From Synechococcus sp. GreenBA-s (lineage in GTDB: Bacteria; Cyanobacteriota; Cyanobacteriia; PCC-6307; Cyanobiaceae), in assembly GCF_024345855.1 (NCBI RefSeq), contig NZ_JAGQBX010000014.1, forward strand, positions 1 to 55,056: DNA of 55,056 nt, written 5' to 3'. The stretch's first letter is position 1, and the number at the start of each line of letters is the position of its first letter. Below, in pieces: positions 1 to 12,223 of this stretch. The notes beneath the pieces were generated by a model. It was not told the origin of the DNA and did not search any database. It saw only the letters and a program-made list of their open reading frames with translations. Made by a program: the position numbers and the translations under genes.

Positions 1-754
1 CCAGGGCTTCGGTGGAGGTGAAGGGCACGGCGCCGGGCATGTTGCCCACGGCGTAGTGCTGCACGCCGTGGATCGTCACCACCGGATCGGTGTGGGTGGT
101 CAGGGCCAGGTCGAAGGCGATCGAGAGGCGCAGCTCGTCGGAGTCCTCGTTGGCGGTGACGGCGTGGTCGGTGGCGGAGGGGAAGAGCACCAGCAGGCCG
201 GCCTCGGGGGCCACATCGAGCCAGGGGGCGTTCCAGCGGCCAGCGCCGGGGTGCTCGGCGCGGATCGGGCCGCCATGGCCCACGGCCAGCCCCGGCACCA
301 GCTCATTGGCCTGGTACTGGGGGAACAGCCGCAGACAGCCGCTGCGGCCGCTGCCATCGCCGTTGAGGTAGTAGATGGCGCTGAGATGGGCATTGGGGTG
401 GTGGTGGCGGCCCACCACCTGGCCCGCCTCGCTCACCACCGGCCAGGCCCGCTGGATGTGCAGCGCCACGGCGGAGCGGTCAAAGCCCAGGGCCTCCAGA
501 TAGGCCCAGGCCTGCTGCTGCACCTGCCGGCACAGGCCAGCAAAGGCCTCGAGGCGCTGCAGCTGCCACACGCCATTGATATCGCCGGTCCAGGCGCAGC
601 CGGGTTCGGGGTTGCCCGTCGCCTGGCCGCGCAGCGCCAGCACCTCCTGCATCCATACCGCGGAATCCCACGGGTCCGGCCGCAGCTGCACCCGGGCCAG
701 TGCCAGCGGGAACAACGGCTCCAGGCCGAGGGAACCGGGCGACGACGGGGGCAT
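1..754 (-). CDS. Putative 2OG-Fe(II) oxygenase (TIGR02466-like), 3' part missing
   Basis: This frame is open from an ATG at 754 to the left window edge, so about 251 residues are visible and the C-terminus is missing. Two stretches resemble the small 2-oxoglutarate/Fe(II) oxygenase family TIGR02466: HHHPNAHLSAIYYLNG near residues 117-132, and further on LLVLFPSATDHAV followed by ELRLSIAFD, which look like the second metal-binding His and the 2OG-binding Arg/Ser segment. The substrate is unknown for this family. It starts just beyond the terminator of the ATP synthase operon on the same strand, so it is probably transcribed separately. The frame is sure; the family call rests on motif recall. 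Confidence 0.68.
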   Translation of the reverse strand, partial: MPPSSPGSLGLEPLFPLALARVQLRPDPWDSAVWMQEVLALRGQATGNPEPGCAWTGDINGVWQLQRLEAFAGLCRQVQQQAWAYLEALGFDRSAVALHIQRAWPVVSEAGQVVGRHHHPNAHLSAIYYLNGDGSGRSGCLRLFPQYQANELVPGLAVGHGGPIRAEHPGAGRWNAPWLDVAPEAGLLVLFPSATDHAVTANEDSDELRLSIAFDLALTTHTDPVVTIHGVQHYAVGNMPGAVPFTSTEAL

Positions 755-765
755 CGGCAGCACGC

Positions 766-797
766 AAAAAAGGGGAGCCCCACACCGGGGGCTCCCC
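766..797 (-). terminator. Intrinsic terminator of the ATP synthase operon
   Basis: On the minus strand a 9-bp perfect stem (GGGGAGCCC at 789-797 read in reverse complement, with its partner at 772-780) encloses an 8-base loop and is followed by six T's (766-771). It lies 29 bases after the atpG stop codon. This is a textbook Rho-independent terminator and separates the operon from the oxygenase gene downstream. Confidence 0.85.
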
Positions 798-825
798 TCA
801 GCCTGCCTGAGGCCAGAGCGTGGCT

Positions 826-1779
826 TCAGGACATGGCGGCCGCGCCACCCACCACTTCCAGAATCTCCTGGGTGATGGCCGCCTGGCGGGCCTTGTTGTA
901 ATCCAGAGTCAGCGACTTGGCGAGCGCCTTGGCGTTGTCGCTGGCGTTGTTCATGGCCGTCATCCGGCTGGCCAGCTCGGAAGCGGCGGCCTCCTGCAGC
1001 GAACGCAGCAGCTGGTTCTGCAGATAGAGCGGCAGCAGCGCGTTGAGCAGCTGCTCGGGGCTCTGCTCGAACACGAAGTCCGACGGCAGGGTCGGGGCCA
1101 CGTTTGCGATCTTGTCGACCTCCACGCCGAGACGGCCGTCGCGGGTGGTGAGCCGGAAGATCTCATCGTCCGGGGTGGCGATGCCCTGGGGATCGAGGGG
1201 CAGCAGCGTCTGGGAGACGGGCTTGGAGCTCACCAGGTTGATGAACTTGGTGAAGATGATCTCGATCCGATCGGTGCTGCCGGAGAGGAACTCGGCCAGC
1301 ACTTCGTTGGCGATCTCGCCGGCTTCAGCGGCGCTGGGCACCTGCTCAAGGCCGGTGAAGGTGGCCCGGATCTTGTAGAGGTGGGCGCGGTTCTGGAAAT
1401 AGGTGATCGCCTTGCGGCCGATCAGCACAAGATCCACCGCATAGCCCTGGCCCTTGAGCTCAGCGAAACGCTGCTCGGTGCGCTTGATGATGTTGGCGTT
1501 GTAGCCACCGCACAGGCCCCGGTCGCCGGTGACGGCGAGCAGGGTGATGTTGCGCAGGTCGCGATCCTCCAGCAGGGGAGCATCGGCATCTTCGAAGCGC
1601 AGCCGGGACTGGAGGTTCTCCAGCACCCGGGCCAGGCGATCGGCGAAGGGGCGGCTGCGCAGGACCTGTTCCTGGGCACGGCGCACCTTGGCGGCAGCCA
1701 CCAGGCGCATGGCCTCGGTGATCTTGCGCGTGTTCTTGACCGAACTGATGCGGTCGCGGATGTCCTTGAGGTTCGCCAT
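826..1779 (-). CDS. atpG: ATP synthase F1 gamma subunit
   Basis: The 317-residue protein is the central rotor shaft of F1 on the thylakoid membrane and couples c-ring rotation to catalysis in alpha/beta. The N-terminus [20 protein letters not shown] and the C-terminal helix ([19 protein letters not shown]) are typical of the family. At about 317 residues it is longer than non-photosynthetic gammas (about 285-290); the extra segment around residues 195-235 (containing [19 protein letters not shown]) fits the insertion characteristic of cyanobacterial and plastid gammas, here without the paired regulatory cysteines of plants. It is the last gene of the operon, 12 bases after atpA. Cyanobacterial literature often calls this gene atpC. 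Confidence 0.97.
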   Translation of the reverse strand: MANLKDIRDRISSVKNTRKITEAMRLVAAAKVRRAQEQVLRSRPFADRLARVLENLQSRLRFEDADAPLLEDRDLRNITLLAVTGDRGLCGGYNANIIKRTEQRFAELKGQGYAVDLVLIGRKAITYFQNRAHLYKIRATFTGLEQVPSAAEAGEIANEVLAEFLSGSTDRIEIIFTKFINLVSSKPVSQTLLPLDPQGIATPDDEIFRLTTRDGRLGVEVDKIANVAPTLPSDFVFEQSPEQLLNALLPLYLQNQLLRSLQEAAASELASRMTAMNNASDNAKALAKSLTLDYNKARQAAITQEILEVVGGAAAMS

Positions 1780-1791
1780 TACTCAGGATCC

Positions 1792-3909
<2,118 letters not shown>

Positions 3910-3910
<1 letters not shown>

Positions 3911-4428
3911 CAGGCGTTCCCCAGGTTTTGGATGGACTGGTTCAGCAGCTGGGCCTGGCCGTCGGCATCGAGCTTGCCGGGCAGGCTGGCCAGGGCCTTC
4001 TCGATGGCGAGGCGGGCCGCTTCACGCCGCAGCTGGTTGGTGACACGGGCGGCCTCGGACTGGAGGTCGGCGGCGGAACCCTGCTTGAGGCGGGCCATCT
4101 CCTCAATGGTGCGCTTCTCGTTCTCCAGGCGGATCGCCTGGGCGCGGGCCTTACCGTCGGCACGGATCTGCTCGGCCTTCTTCTGGGCCTCGGCCAGACC
4201 CTGCTGGGCCTGGGCCAGCGACTCGCTGGCGGCGGCCAGACGCGTCTCGGCGTCCGTCAGCTCGGTGAGAATCGCCGCACGCCGCCGCTCCAGAATGCCG
4301 CCCAGGAAATTGGGAAGGAATTTGTAGAGGGCGAAAATGACGATCGCCAGGTTGATGATGTTGGTCTCAAACGGATTCAGGTTCAGCCCGAATGCACCGT
4401 GGGAGGCCAGGATCGTGGGGAAGTTCAT
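3910..4428 (-). CDS. atpF: ATP synthase Fo subunit b
   Basis: The 172-residue subunit b anchors the peripheral stalk. One transmembrane helix lies around residues 22-45 ([17 protein letters not shown]), followed by a long charged, Ala/Gln/Glu-rich helix that forms a right-handed coiled coil with b'. The start overlaps the stop of the upstream b' gene (ATGA), and its stop overlaps the atpH start, so three stalk genes are translationally chained. Confidence 0.95.
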
Positions 4429-4886
4429 TTGGCGGCCAGCAGGCGGTCGACGATCAGGTCACCGAGCTTCTCGGCATCACCCTGGAGCTGCTTGAAGGCG
4501 CTCTCGCGCTCAGCATCGATCTCGCGGCGGGCCTGTTCGCGGGAGGCATTGGCATCCGCGGTGGCGGCGGCCAGGGCGTCGCGGTAGAGGCGGTCGCAGT
4601 CCTGCTCCGCGTCCTGGATCAGCTTCTGGGTGGCCAGGCGGGCCTCCTTGAGCTGGGCGGCGAGATCCGCCTCCAGGCGCTCCACCTGGGCCAGCTTCTG
4701 CTTGGCCTCAGCACGGCTGGTGGTGATGTAGCCCTCACGCTCCTCCACAACCCGACCAACGGGGCGGAAGAACAGGGCGTTGAGAATGAAGGTGAGGAGC
4801 ACCACCTGCACCGCCATCAGCGGCAGGGTGGCATCGAGGTCGAAGAGACCTCCCTCCGTTGCACCGAGCAGTAGCCAGCTGGTCAT
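4425..4886 (-). CDS. atpF2: ATP synthase Fo subunit b'
   Basis: The 153-residue b' subunit replaces the second b of bacterial enzymes in photosynthetic organisms and dimerises with atpF. It has the typical short start ([20 protein letters not shown]), one membrane helix at about residues 22-42 ([18 protein letters not shown]), and then [14 protein letters not shown] leading into the coiled coil. It overlaps atpF by four bases (ATGA). UniProt and cyanobacterial papers often name it atpG; I use atpF2 to avoid confusion with gamma. Confidence 0.95.
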   Translation of the reverse strand: MTSWLLLGATEGGLFDLDATLPLMAVQVVLLTFILNALFFRPVGRVVEEREGYITTSRAEAKQKLAQVERLEADLAAQLKEARLATQKLIQDAEQDCDRLYRDALAAATADANASREQARREIDAERESAFKQLQGDAEKLGDLIVDRLLAAK

Positions 4887-5007
4887 GAGGCGGGGGTGCG
4901 GGCGGATGAAGCGGGCCGCGGAACGGCTTGGGAGCTTGGTGCGAGCGGTTGGAGCAAGGGGTCAGCCGCCATCCGGCGACCGAACCCCCGCTCACCTCCG
5001 TTCGCGA

Positions 5008-5415
<408 letters not shown>

Positions 5416-6144
5416 TCAGTGGTGGGATTCGTGCACCGCTTCGCCGATGTAGTAGGCGGCGAGGGTGGCGAAGATCAGGGCCTGGATGGCACTGGTGAAC
5501 AGGCCCAGGAACATGGCCGGCAGGGGCACCACCAGGGGCACCAGGAAGGCCAGCACCGCCACCACCAGTTCGTCGGCCAGGATGTTGCCGAACAGACGGA
5601 AGGAGAGCGAGAGCGGCTTGGTGAAGTCCTCGACGATCTTGAAGGGAACCATGATCGGCGTGGGCTCCACGTAGTACTCGAAGTACCGGAAACCCTTGCG
5701 GCTCAGACCGGCGTAGAAATACGCCAGCGACACCAGCAGGGCCAGGGCCACGGTGGTGTTGATATCGGCGGTGGGGGCACCGAGTTCACCGCTGGGGAGG
5801 TGGATCAGCTTCCAGGGCACCAGGGCACCGCCCCAGTTGCTCACGAAGATGAACAGGAACAGGGTGCCGATGAACGGCAGCCAGTCGCGGTAGGCCTTCT
5901 CGCCGATCTGCTCGCGCGCCATGTCGCGGATGTAGTCCCACAGGAACTCGAGCAGGTTCTGCACGCCGCGGGGGTCGCGCTCCAGCTTGCGGGTGCCGAC
6001 CACGACCAGGGCGAGCAGGGCGCCGATCACGACCCAGGAACTCAGGAACACCTGGCCGTGGATCTTGAGGTTCCCGAGCTGCCAGTAGAGGTGTTGGCCC
6101 ACCTCCAGTTCGGCAAAGGGAAGAGCGAGTGGCAAGGGAACCAT
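5416..6144 (-). CDS. atpB: ATP synthase Fo subunit a
   Basis: The 242-residue integral membrane stator subunit provides the proton half-channels next to the c-ring. The diagnostic helix [17 protein letters not shown] around residues 186-202 carries the essential Arg, and the C-terminal helix has [18 protein letters not shown]. Five or so hydrophobic segments are visible. Upstream in the same direction lies atp1, 67 bases away. In plastid nomenclature this is atpI. Confidence 0.97.
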   Translation of the reverse strand: MVPLPLALPFAELEVGQHLYWQLGNLKIHGQVFLSSWVVIGALLALVVVGTRKLERDPRGVQNLLEFLWDYIRDMAREQIGEKAYRDWLPFIGTLFLFIFVSNWGGALVPWKLIHLPSGELGAPTADINTTVALALLVSLAYFYAGLSRKGFRYFEYYVEPTPIMVPFKIVEDFTKPLSLSFRLFGNILADELVVAVLAFLVPLVVPLPAMFLGLFTSAIQALIFATLAAYYIGEAVHESHH

Positions 6145-6211
6145 CGGGCTGGAAGGGCGGTGTCGCGCAGGCGACGGGTCGGAATGGGGGCCGGCGGGGC
6201 CAGGCGGCCGC

Positions 6212-6790
6212 TCAGCGGTCGAACAGCGCCTGGAGGAGCAGGGCGGGCTTGTAGAGCACGAAGCCGATCAGGGCCGGCAACAGCTCCAGCTGGGGGGAGC
6301 GCGAACTCGCCAGCACCAGCACCACCGGCACGAGCAGCTGGATCTTTCCCACCTTCTTGGAGCCGTTGCCGAGCTTGCTCACACTGCGGGCAAGGAGCCA
6401 CAGATAGAGCAGGCCAGCCAGGGCACCCACCAGCAGGCTGCCGGCGGTGGGGAGATCGAATCGCCAGGCCGTGAAGGCCACCGCCGCAGCGGAGACGATC
6501 ACGGTGGCGAGCAACAGGCGCTGCTGCAGTCGCCGGTAGTCGTCCAGCCCGCCATTGACGGCCGCCGAGGCGGCCGCAGGGTCCGCAGCGGCTGCTGCGG
6601 GGCTGGTGGACGGTGGAGTCTCCGAGGGCTCGGAGGCCACCGGGTCCAGGGCCAGATCGGCACGATCGCCGGCGGGGGAACCGCTCACCAACCCGCCTTC
6701 CGATCCCGCTGAGGGGACGTCGTCGGGGGGGGAAACGGGGCCTGCCTGCAAGGGCGCCGAGGCTCTGGAAAGGCGCGCGGAATCTATCAC
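6212..6790 (-). CDS. atp1: ATP synthase assembly protein Atp1 (AtpI/subunit I type)
   Basis: Up to 192 residues from a GTG at 6790. The first 80 or so are Pro/Ser/Ala-rich and acidic. The conserved part begins near [20 protein letters not shown] and contains about four hydrophobic stretches, including [20 protein letters not shown] and [18 protein letters not shown]. This matches the small membrane protein encoded first in cyanobacterial atp operons, thought to help c-ring assembly. The GTG overlaps the stop of the preceding methyltransferase gene (GTGA), which supports this start, but an internal GTG closer to the conserved domain is possible. Confidence 0.85.
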   Translation of the reverse strand: MIDSARLSRASAPLQAGPVSPPDDVPSAGSEGGLVSGSPAGDRADLALDPVASEPSETPPSTSPAAAAADPAAASAAVNGGLDDYRRLQQRLLLATVIVSAAAVAFTAWRFDLPTAGSLLVGALAGLLYLWLLARSVSKLGNGSKKVGKIQLLVPVVLVLASSRSPQLELLPALIGFVLYKPALLLQALFDR

Positions 6791-8031
6791 GCAGCGTTAC
6801 AAGCCCCGGCCTGGAGCAGCAGAACCTGCTGCCGCTGCAGGGTTCTGGCCGTGTCCAGCAGCCGGGCCCGTTCCCAGCCCAGGGGCAGCGCGCCCAGGGG
6901 CCCGGACAGCTCCTCGCCGCCCGTCTCGCCAGCAGCCCCGGAGGCCTCCACGGCCTGCAGCAGGGCCAGGCCATCGGCGCTCAGATCCAGGGGCGCCATG
7001 TCCGAATCGAGCAGGGCGGTGCCGGGCCAGCCCCACAGGCAGCGGTTGCGACGGCCGCGGGCCGCCAGAAGTGCTCCCTCGTCCGACCAGTCATGGCGGG
7101 CCGGTTCCCCCGGGCTGAGGAAGAACTCGAAGTGGCTGATGTCCGGATCCAGGTCCTCCACCAGCTGCCACTGCTGGCGCGGGGGCAGGGCGCGGGCCCT
7201 CTGCAGCAGCTCTCCCCCCAGCAGCCGGGCCGGATCCCATACCTGGGGATTGGAGAAACCGGCGAAGTGCAGGTCCGCCGAGGCCACGAAGGCGAACAGG
7301 CGCTCGAGGTTGTAGCTCGTCTCCTGGGGGTGCAGGTACATGTCGGCGAAGTTGGCGTCGGCGGCGCAGTCGATCGCCCAGCGCTGCTCGTGGTGCCGCC
7401 GCAGCCGGTTGTGCTCGGGTAGCTCCGTGAACAGCTGACGCCCCAGCCGCAGGCCCTCGGCGCCGCTGCCCACCCCCAGGGCCGTCAGGGCCCGCTGGCT
7501 GCGGTGGATCTCCCAGCGGCCACCGTCGGCATAGAGAAAGAGATGCAGCAGAGCGCCGGGAGCCAGCAGCGCGGCCAGGGCCCGCAGGCCCGCCTCCGGC
7601 TCGCGCAGGTGGTGCAGCACCCCCACCGAGTTGATGTAGTCGAACGGGCCCTCGCCCTGGAGCTCCAGCAGGCTGCGGTTCTCGATCCGCACCGAGGCCT
7701 GGCGGTCGCCGCCGGAGCGCCGCAGGCGCTCGCGGGCCACCTCAAGGGTGCCGGGGGAGATGTCCACCGCCAGGATCTCGGCGCCGGGGTTGAGGTGGGC
7801 CAGGTAGTCGGTACTCACCCCCGTGCCGCAGCCGGCATCGAGGATCCGCAGCGGCCGGTCCTCAAGCCGCGGCGGCAGGGCACCGGTGCTCGCCGCGTAG
7901 GCGGTGTCCACGCACCAGCGCCAGTTGTATCCGGGCGGCGGGCCGTCCTGCAGCGGATCCCCGGGGTAGGGGAAGCGGTCGTAGAAGGCGCTCACCACCG
8001 GCGTGGCGGCGTCGGCCGGGGACTGGGTCAT
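6787..8031 (-). CDS. Class I SAM-dependent methyltransferase, substrate unknown
   Basis: The 414-residue protein has a SAM-binding glycine motif ILDAGCGTGVSTDYLA near residues 64-79, an acidic motif ILAVDISPGTLEVARERL after it, and YINSVGVLHHL as motif IV. The N-terminal SAFYDRFPYPGDP resembles a group of bacterial methyltransferases often labelled only as generic methyltransferase. About 200 residues beyond the Rossmann fold form an additional domain I cannot assign. Its stop codon overlaps the atp1 start, so it may be the first gene of the atp transcript or host the atp promoter inside its 3' end. It is divergent from apcE across 176 bases. Confidence 0.8.
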   Translation of the reverse strand: MTQSPADAATPVVSAFYDRFPYPGDPLQDGPPPGYNWRWCVDTAYAASTGALPPRLEDRPLRILDAGCGTGVSTDYLAHLNPGAEILAVDISPGTLEVARERLRRSGGDRQASVRIENRSLLELQGEGPFDYINSVGVLHHLREPEAGLRALAALLAPGALLHLFLYADGGRWEIHRSQRALTALGVGSGAEGLRLGRQLFTELPEHNRLRRHHEQRWAIDCAADANFADMYLHPQETSYNLERLFAFVASADLHFAGFSNPQVWDPARLLGGELLQRARALPPRQQWQLVEDLDPDISHFEFFLSPGEPARHDWSDEGALLAARGRRNRCLWGWPGTALLDSDMAPLDLSADGLALLQAVEASGAAGETGGEELSGPLGALPLGWERARLLDTARTLQRQQVLLLQAGACNAA

Positions 8032-8207
8032 GGCAGGGGAAACAAGCGGAGCAGGACCGGCGGCACGGGGACCTGCTGGGGCGAGCTTTTCATGGCCCCA
8101 GCCGGGGCGCAGCAGGGGATCGCGTCAGGCTGCAAACATTTGTTCATGGCCGGCCGGGGGGCCAGAGGGGCAGCCGTAAGTTGCCTTGGCCCGGTTCGCT
8201 CTCCTCC

Positions 8208-11200
8208 ATGACTGTGACCGCCAGCAGCGGCAGCAGCAGGGTTGCACCCCAGCGCTACGACACCCTGCCGCTCTCCAGCGTCCGTCAGGCGGAACAGCAG
8301 GATCGCTTCCCCGACGGCACTGAGCTGCAGACGCTCGCCACCTTCTTCGAGAGCGGCAAGCTCCGCCTCGAGGCCGCCCGTCGCCTCTCGGCCAACGCCG
8401 AGACGATCGTCGCCCGTGCCGCCAACCGCATCTTCGCGGGGGGCACGCCCCTCTCCTATCTGGATGCGCCCCTGAGTCCAGCCGCCAGCGAGGAGACGCC
8501 CCTCGCCGCCGACCAGGTCGCCTTCCAGAAGTCGGTCCAGACGTTCACCGGCACCAGCGCCAGCAAGGGCAATTTCCTCACCCGCCTGCTGGAGGGCGGC
8601 GGTGACGCCGACGTGCGGGTGGTGATCCCCACCGGCTTCTCGCCGATCAGCGTCGCCGTCTACGGCACGGCGCGGATGAAGAAGTCGATCCGCGACCTGG
8701 CCTGGTTCCTGCGCTACGTGGGCTACGCCGTGGTGGCGGGCGATCCCAGCATCCTGGCGGTCAACACCCGCGGCCTGCGCGACGTGCTCGAGAAGGGCTG
8801 CTCCCTGGCCGCCACCAACGTGGCCCTGCAGGAGATGCGCGCCGGTGCGGCCGCCCTGCTCAAGGACCTGCCCGAAGCCCGCCAGCTGCTGATCGAGAGC
8901 TTCAACGTCCTGATCAAGGAGCTGGACGTTCCCACCCCCTCGCCGCGCCAGCGCCTCGGCAGCCCCGAGAACCAGGGCCTGCAGCTGCCCGCGATCTATG
9001 CCCTGGCGGCCCAGGGCAAGGCCCTCCGCTACAACCTGAAGCCGGGCATGACCGGCGCCCAGAAGGCCGAGGTGGTGCGCGCCGCCTACCGCCAGGTGTT
9101 CGAGCGCGACATCGTCAAGGGCTACAGCCAGGAGGTGGCGCCCGTTCAGGCCACCCAGATGCGCCAGGGCCAGATCTCCGTGCGCGAATTCATCCGCGCC
9201 CTGGGCCACAGCAAGGAATACCGCCGGCAGTTCTACAGCCGCTTCTCCAACAGCCGGGCCGTGGAGCTGGCCTTCCGCCACTTCCTGGGCCGGGGCATCA
9301 GCTCGAAGGAGGAATTCACCCGCTACTTCGACATCGTCAGCGCCCAGGGCCTCAAGGGCCTGGTGGATTCCCTGATCAACACCGCCGAGTACGCCCAGGT
9401 GTTCGGCGAGGAAACCGTTCCCTTCCTGCGGGACATCGGCGAAGAGGCCCAGGAGAGCGCCGGCTGGGGCAGCAACCGCAAGCTGTTCCGCTTCAGCGCC
9501 CCGTTCGAAGGCGCTCCCCAGTACGTCACGCTTTACGCCAGCTACCGCCGCCCCTTCGCCGACCAGCACCCCTACGGCGGCGGCAACGATCCGCTGGGCC
9601 TGAACTATGGGGCGATCTTCCCCTCGGGCACGGCCAGTGTGGCCACCCGTCCGGCGCCCTTCAGCTACGACAGCCGCCGCATCCTGGTGGGCAATGGCAT
9701 GCGCCAGCCCGGCCAGATGAACAGTCCCCAGTTCCGCGCCTCCACCCCCCGCAAGGTGGGGCCCAAGGTGGTGCGCCTGTCCCAGATCGCCACCGGTGGC
9801 AACTCGGTGCCCCGCCGCGGCGGCCAGCCCAGCGTGCGCAACACCGAGGCCGCCACCCAGGCCGTGATCAATGCGGTGTATGTGCAGGTGCTGGGCAACA
9901 CCGGCTACGCCGGTGAACGCAACAAGGTGGAGGAGATCAAGCTGGAGAACGGCGATCTCAGCCTGCGGGAGTTCATCCGCCAGGTGGCCCGCTCCGCTGC
10001 CTTCCGGCGCCGTTACTGGAGCGGCCTCTACATCACCAAGGCGATCGAGATCATCCACCGCCGCCTGCTGGGCCGTCCCACCTTCGGGCGCTGGGAGATC
10101 GACAGCTACTTCGACGTGGCCGCCCGCAAGGGCTTCTACGGCGTGGTCGACGCGATCCTCGACAGCCGCGAGTACAGCGAGAGCTTCGGCGAGGACACGG
10201 TTCCCTACGAGCGCTTCATCACCCCGACCGACCTCAGCAGCCGGCGGGTGCCGGCCCTCAGGCGCGAGCTGGATCTGGCGGCCTATGCCGATCTCACGCC
10301 GCGCCCGCGCCCCGAGGTGGCTCCCCCCAGCAACTTCCGCTATTCGGGCGAGCTCACCCCCCGCAACCTGCCCGCCAAGGCGGCCGTGGTGCGGGGCGGC
10401 TGGAGCGCCAGCCTCAGTGGCGGCCAGACCCTCACCCCCAGCGCCACCGCGGAGCAGGGCCCCGGCACCATCGCGACCCCGCCCGAACCCACCCGCAGCT
10501 GGAGCGCGCCCCGCTGGCAGCCCGGCGGCGGCCTCACCCCCACCTGGAGCTCCGGGGTCACCAGCTTCCGCACCGGCGTCAGCAGCGCCCCGGCGGCCCC
10601 CGCCATCGCCGTGGGCGGTGGGGCTCCCGTGGTCGGCGGCTGGTCCAAGGCCGTCGCGGGCAGCCTGGGCGCCGGCCTGGCCCAGCAGCCGGGCCAGGCC
10701 ATGCAGAAGGCCCTGCGGCCCGAGCGTCCCCAGGGCTTCGGCCGCCGCCAGAGCCTGGGACGCCCCCTGCAGCTGGCCCAGCGCCCCGGCCCCAGCGAGC
10801 AGAAGCAGGCCATCGACGCGGTCTACCGCCAGCTGCTGAACCGTCAGCCCCTCGCCGCCGAGCGACTGGTGGATGCCGAGTCGCAGCTGCGCAACGGCCA
10901 GCTGAGCGTGGCCGATTTCGTGGCCAAGGTGGCCGGCAGCGAGCTGTTCGAGCGCCGCCTCAACCGCATGGCGCCCCTGCGGGCCGCCGCCGCCGCCTAC
11001 CTGGCCCTGCTGGGACGCGCCGCCCAGCCCAACGAGACCAGCCGCTTCCTGGCCACCCGCACCACCAAGGGCCTGCGGGCCGCCATCGAGGCGATCCTCA
11101 GCAGCCAGGACTACGCCGACGCCTTCGGCCGCGACACCGTGCCGTACCTGCGCGGGTTAGCCACCAGCGACGGCATCCCGCTGACCACGGTGAACCGCAC

Positions 11201-11258
11201 GGCCGCCCTCTACGGCGGCAATGCGGCCCTCAATCCGCCGATCAAGGGCGCCATCTGA
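8208..11258 (+). CDS. apcE: Phycobilisome core-membrane linker ApcE (L-CM)
   Basis: The 1016-residue protein anchors the phycobilisome core to the thylakoid and is a terminal energy emitter. The ATG at 8208 (MTVTASSGSS) is the family start; an in-frame TTG 27 bases upstream is less likely. The N-terminal phycobiliprotein-like domain spans about residues 20-235, with the chromophore-binding Cys198 (EKGCSLAATN) and the usual long loop. Three linker (REP/PBS_linker) repeats follow at about 265-430, 547-675 and 861-985, each with the Y-R-Q or Y-V-Q helix and FGEDTVPY/FGRDTVPY signature. Three repeats predict a tricylindrical core. A 170-residue Ala/Pro/Gly/Ser-rich linker separates repeats 2 and 3. 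Confidence 0.98.
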   Translation: MTVTASSGSSRVAPQRYDTLPLSSVRQAEQQDRFPDGTELQTLATFFESGKLRLEAARRLSANAETIVARAANRIFAGGTPLSYLDAPLSPAASEETPLAADQVAFQKSVQTFTGTSASKGNFLTRLLEGGGDADVRVVIPTGFSPISVAVYGTARMKKSIRDLAWFLRYVGYAVVAGDPSILAVNTRGLRDVLEKGCSLAATNVALQEMRAGAAALLKDLPEARQLLIESFNVLIKELDVPTPSPRQRLGSPENQGLQLPAIYALAAQGKALRYNLKPGMTGAQKAEVVRAAYRQVFERDIVKGYSQEVAPVQATQMRQGQISVREFIRALGHSKEYRRQFYSRFSNSRAVELAFRHFLGRGISSKEEFTRYFDIVSAQGLKGLVDSLINTAEYAQVFGEETVPFLRDIGEEAQESAGWGSNRKLFRFSAPFEGAPQYVTLYASYRRPFADQHPYGGGNDPLGLNYGAIFPSGTASVATRPAPFSYDSRRILVGNGMRQPGQMNSPQFRASTPRKVGPKVVRLSQIATGGNSVPRRGGQPSVRNTEAATQAVINAVYVQVLGNTGYAGERNKVEEIKLENGDLSLREFIRQVARSAAFRRRYWSGLYITKAIEIIHRRLLGRPTFGRWEIDSYFDVAARKGFYGVVDAILDSREYSESFGEDTVPYERFITPTDLSSRRVPALRRELDLAAYADLTPRPRPEVAPPSNFRYSGELTPRNLPAKAAVVRGGWSASLSGGQTLTPSATAEQGPGTIATPPEPTRSWSAPRWQPGGGLTPTWSSGVTSFRTGVSSAPAAPAIAVGGGAPVVGGWSKAVAGSLGAGLAQQPGQAMQKALRPERPQGFGRRQSLGRPLQLAQRPGPSEQKQAIDAVYRQLLNRQPLAAERLVDAESQLRNGQLSVADFVAKVAGSELFERRLNRMAPLRAAAAAYLALLGRAAQPNETSRFLATRTTKGLRAAIEAILSSQDYADAFGRDTVPYLRGLATSDGIPLTTVNRTAALYGGNAALNPPIKGAI

Positions 11259-11305
11259 TCCCGGCACACTCGGCCAGGCCCCACGGGCCCAGCAGCAGCA
11301 CCGCA

Positions 11306-11331
11306 CCGGCCCCCACAGGGCCGGCTTTTTT
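11306..11331 (+). terminator. Intrinsic terminator after apcE
   Basis: CCGGCCC (11306-11312) pairs with GGGCCGG (11318-11324) across a five-base loop and is followed after one C by six T's. It is placed 47 bases after the apcE stop, so apcE is transcribed separately from apcABC. Confidence 0.85.
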
Positions 11332-11699
11332 ATTTGTGACAACAAGCCGGGAGAATCCCGATTGGCAGACTGTGCGTGAATAGGCGATCACGCCCCCTGA
11401 TTGTTAACAAGCGAGACAGGGGCCGCGTATTCACAACATCGCCGAAAGCCCTTGCAAGCCAAGGGATCTGCGGGATCGAAGCGCCGTGAAGAACTGTTAC
11501 CGGAGCCGGGGCTGCCGCGGGGCTCTGCCACAGAATGATTCGGCGCACAGCACTGCTGTCGCCTCCCCCAGCTCAGCCCCGCCACGGCGGGCCGTCCGCC
11601 GAAGCGGGCAGCCCCTGGCAGCGAGGCCCTGAGAGAGCCCCCTTACCCACCGGATATCGGTCTCCGTTCAGGCGACCGCTTGTTTCGAGGCAGAACTGC
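11332..11699 (+). promoter_or_regulatory. Promoter and long leader region of apcABC
   Basis: This 368-base gap between the apcE terminator and the apcA start holds no convincing gene. It is less GC-rich at its left end. TTAACA at 11404-11409 and TATTCA at 11428-11433, 18 bases apart, could be -35 and -10 elements, giving a leader of about 260 bases before apcA; this promoter assignment is only a guess from spacing. A long leader before a very highly expressed operon is plausible for RNA-level control. The existence of a promoter somewhere here is well supported by context. Confidence 0.4.
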
Positions 11700-12185
11700 A
11701 TGAGCATCGTCTCCAACTCGATCATCAACGCGGACGCCGAAGCCCGCTACCTCAGCCCTGGCGAACTCGACCAGATCAAGGCTTTTGTGAGTGGTGGCCA
11801 GCGCCGCATTCGCGTAGCCCAGGTCCTGAGCGAGAGCCGCGAGCGCCTGGTGAAACAGGCCGCCGGCGCCCTCTTCCAGAAGCGCCCCGACCTGATCTCC
11901 CCCGGCGGCAACGCCTACGGCGAGGAGATGACCGCTTCCTGCCTGCGCGACATCGACTACTACCTGCGCCTGGTGACCTACGGCGTGGTGGCTGGTGACG
12001 TCACCCCGATCGAGGAAATCGGGATCATCGGCGCCCGCGAGATGTACCGCTCCCTCGGCACTCCCCTGGAGGGCATCGCCGAGGCCGTGCGTGAACTGAA
12101 GGTCGCATCCGCGAGCCTGCTCACCGGTGCCGATGCCGAAGAGGCTGGCTTCTACTTCGACTACGTCGTCGGCGCCCTCTCCTGA
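11700..12185 (+). CDS. apcA: Allophycocyanin alpha subunit
   Basis: The 161-residue globin-fold phycobiliprotein of the phycobilisome core. It starts [20 protein letters not shown] and has the chromophore-binding Cys in [15 protein letters not shown] at about residue 81, followed by the conserved VTYGVVAGD. It pairs with ApcB to form the (alpha-beta)3 discs that pass energy to ApcE. First gene of the apcA-apcB-apcC operon, 38 bases before apcB. Confidence 0.98.
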   Translation: MSIVSNSIINADAEARYLSPGELDQIKAFVSGGQRRIRVAQVLSESRERLVKQAAGALFQKRPDLISPGGNAYGEEMTASCLRDIDYYLRLVTYGVVAGDVTPIEEIGIIGAREMYRSLGTPLEGIAEAVRELKVASASLLTGADAEEAGFYFDYVVGALS

Positions 12186-12223
12186 GGTTGCTTCTTCCCT
12201 AATCCCGCCTCTTCTCAGCTTCC

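Noticed and set aside
8028-10058. 676-codon open frame opposite apcE
   Set aside because: Shadow of apcE codon bias; apcE is certain.
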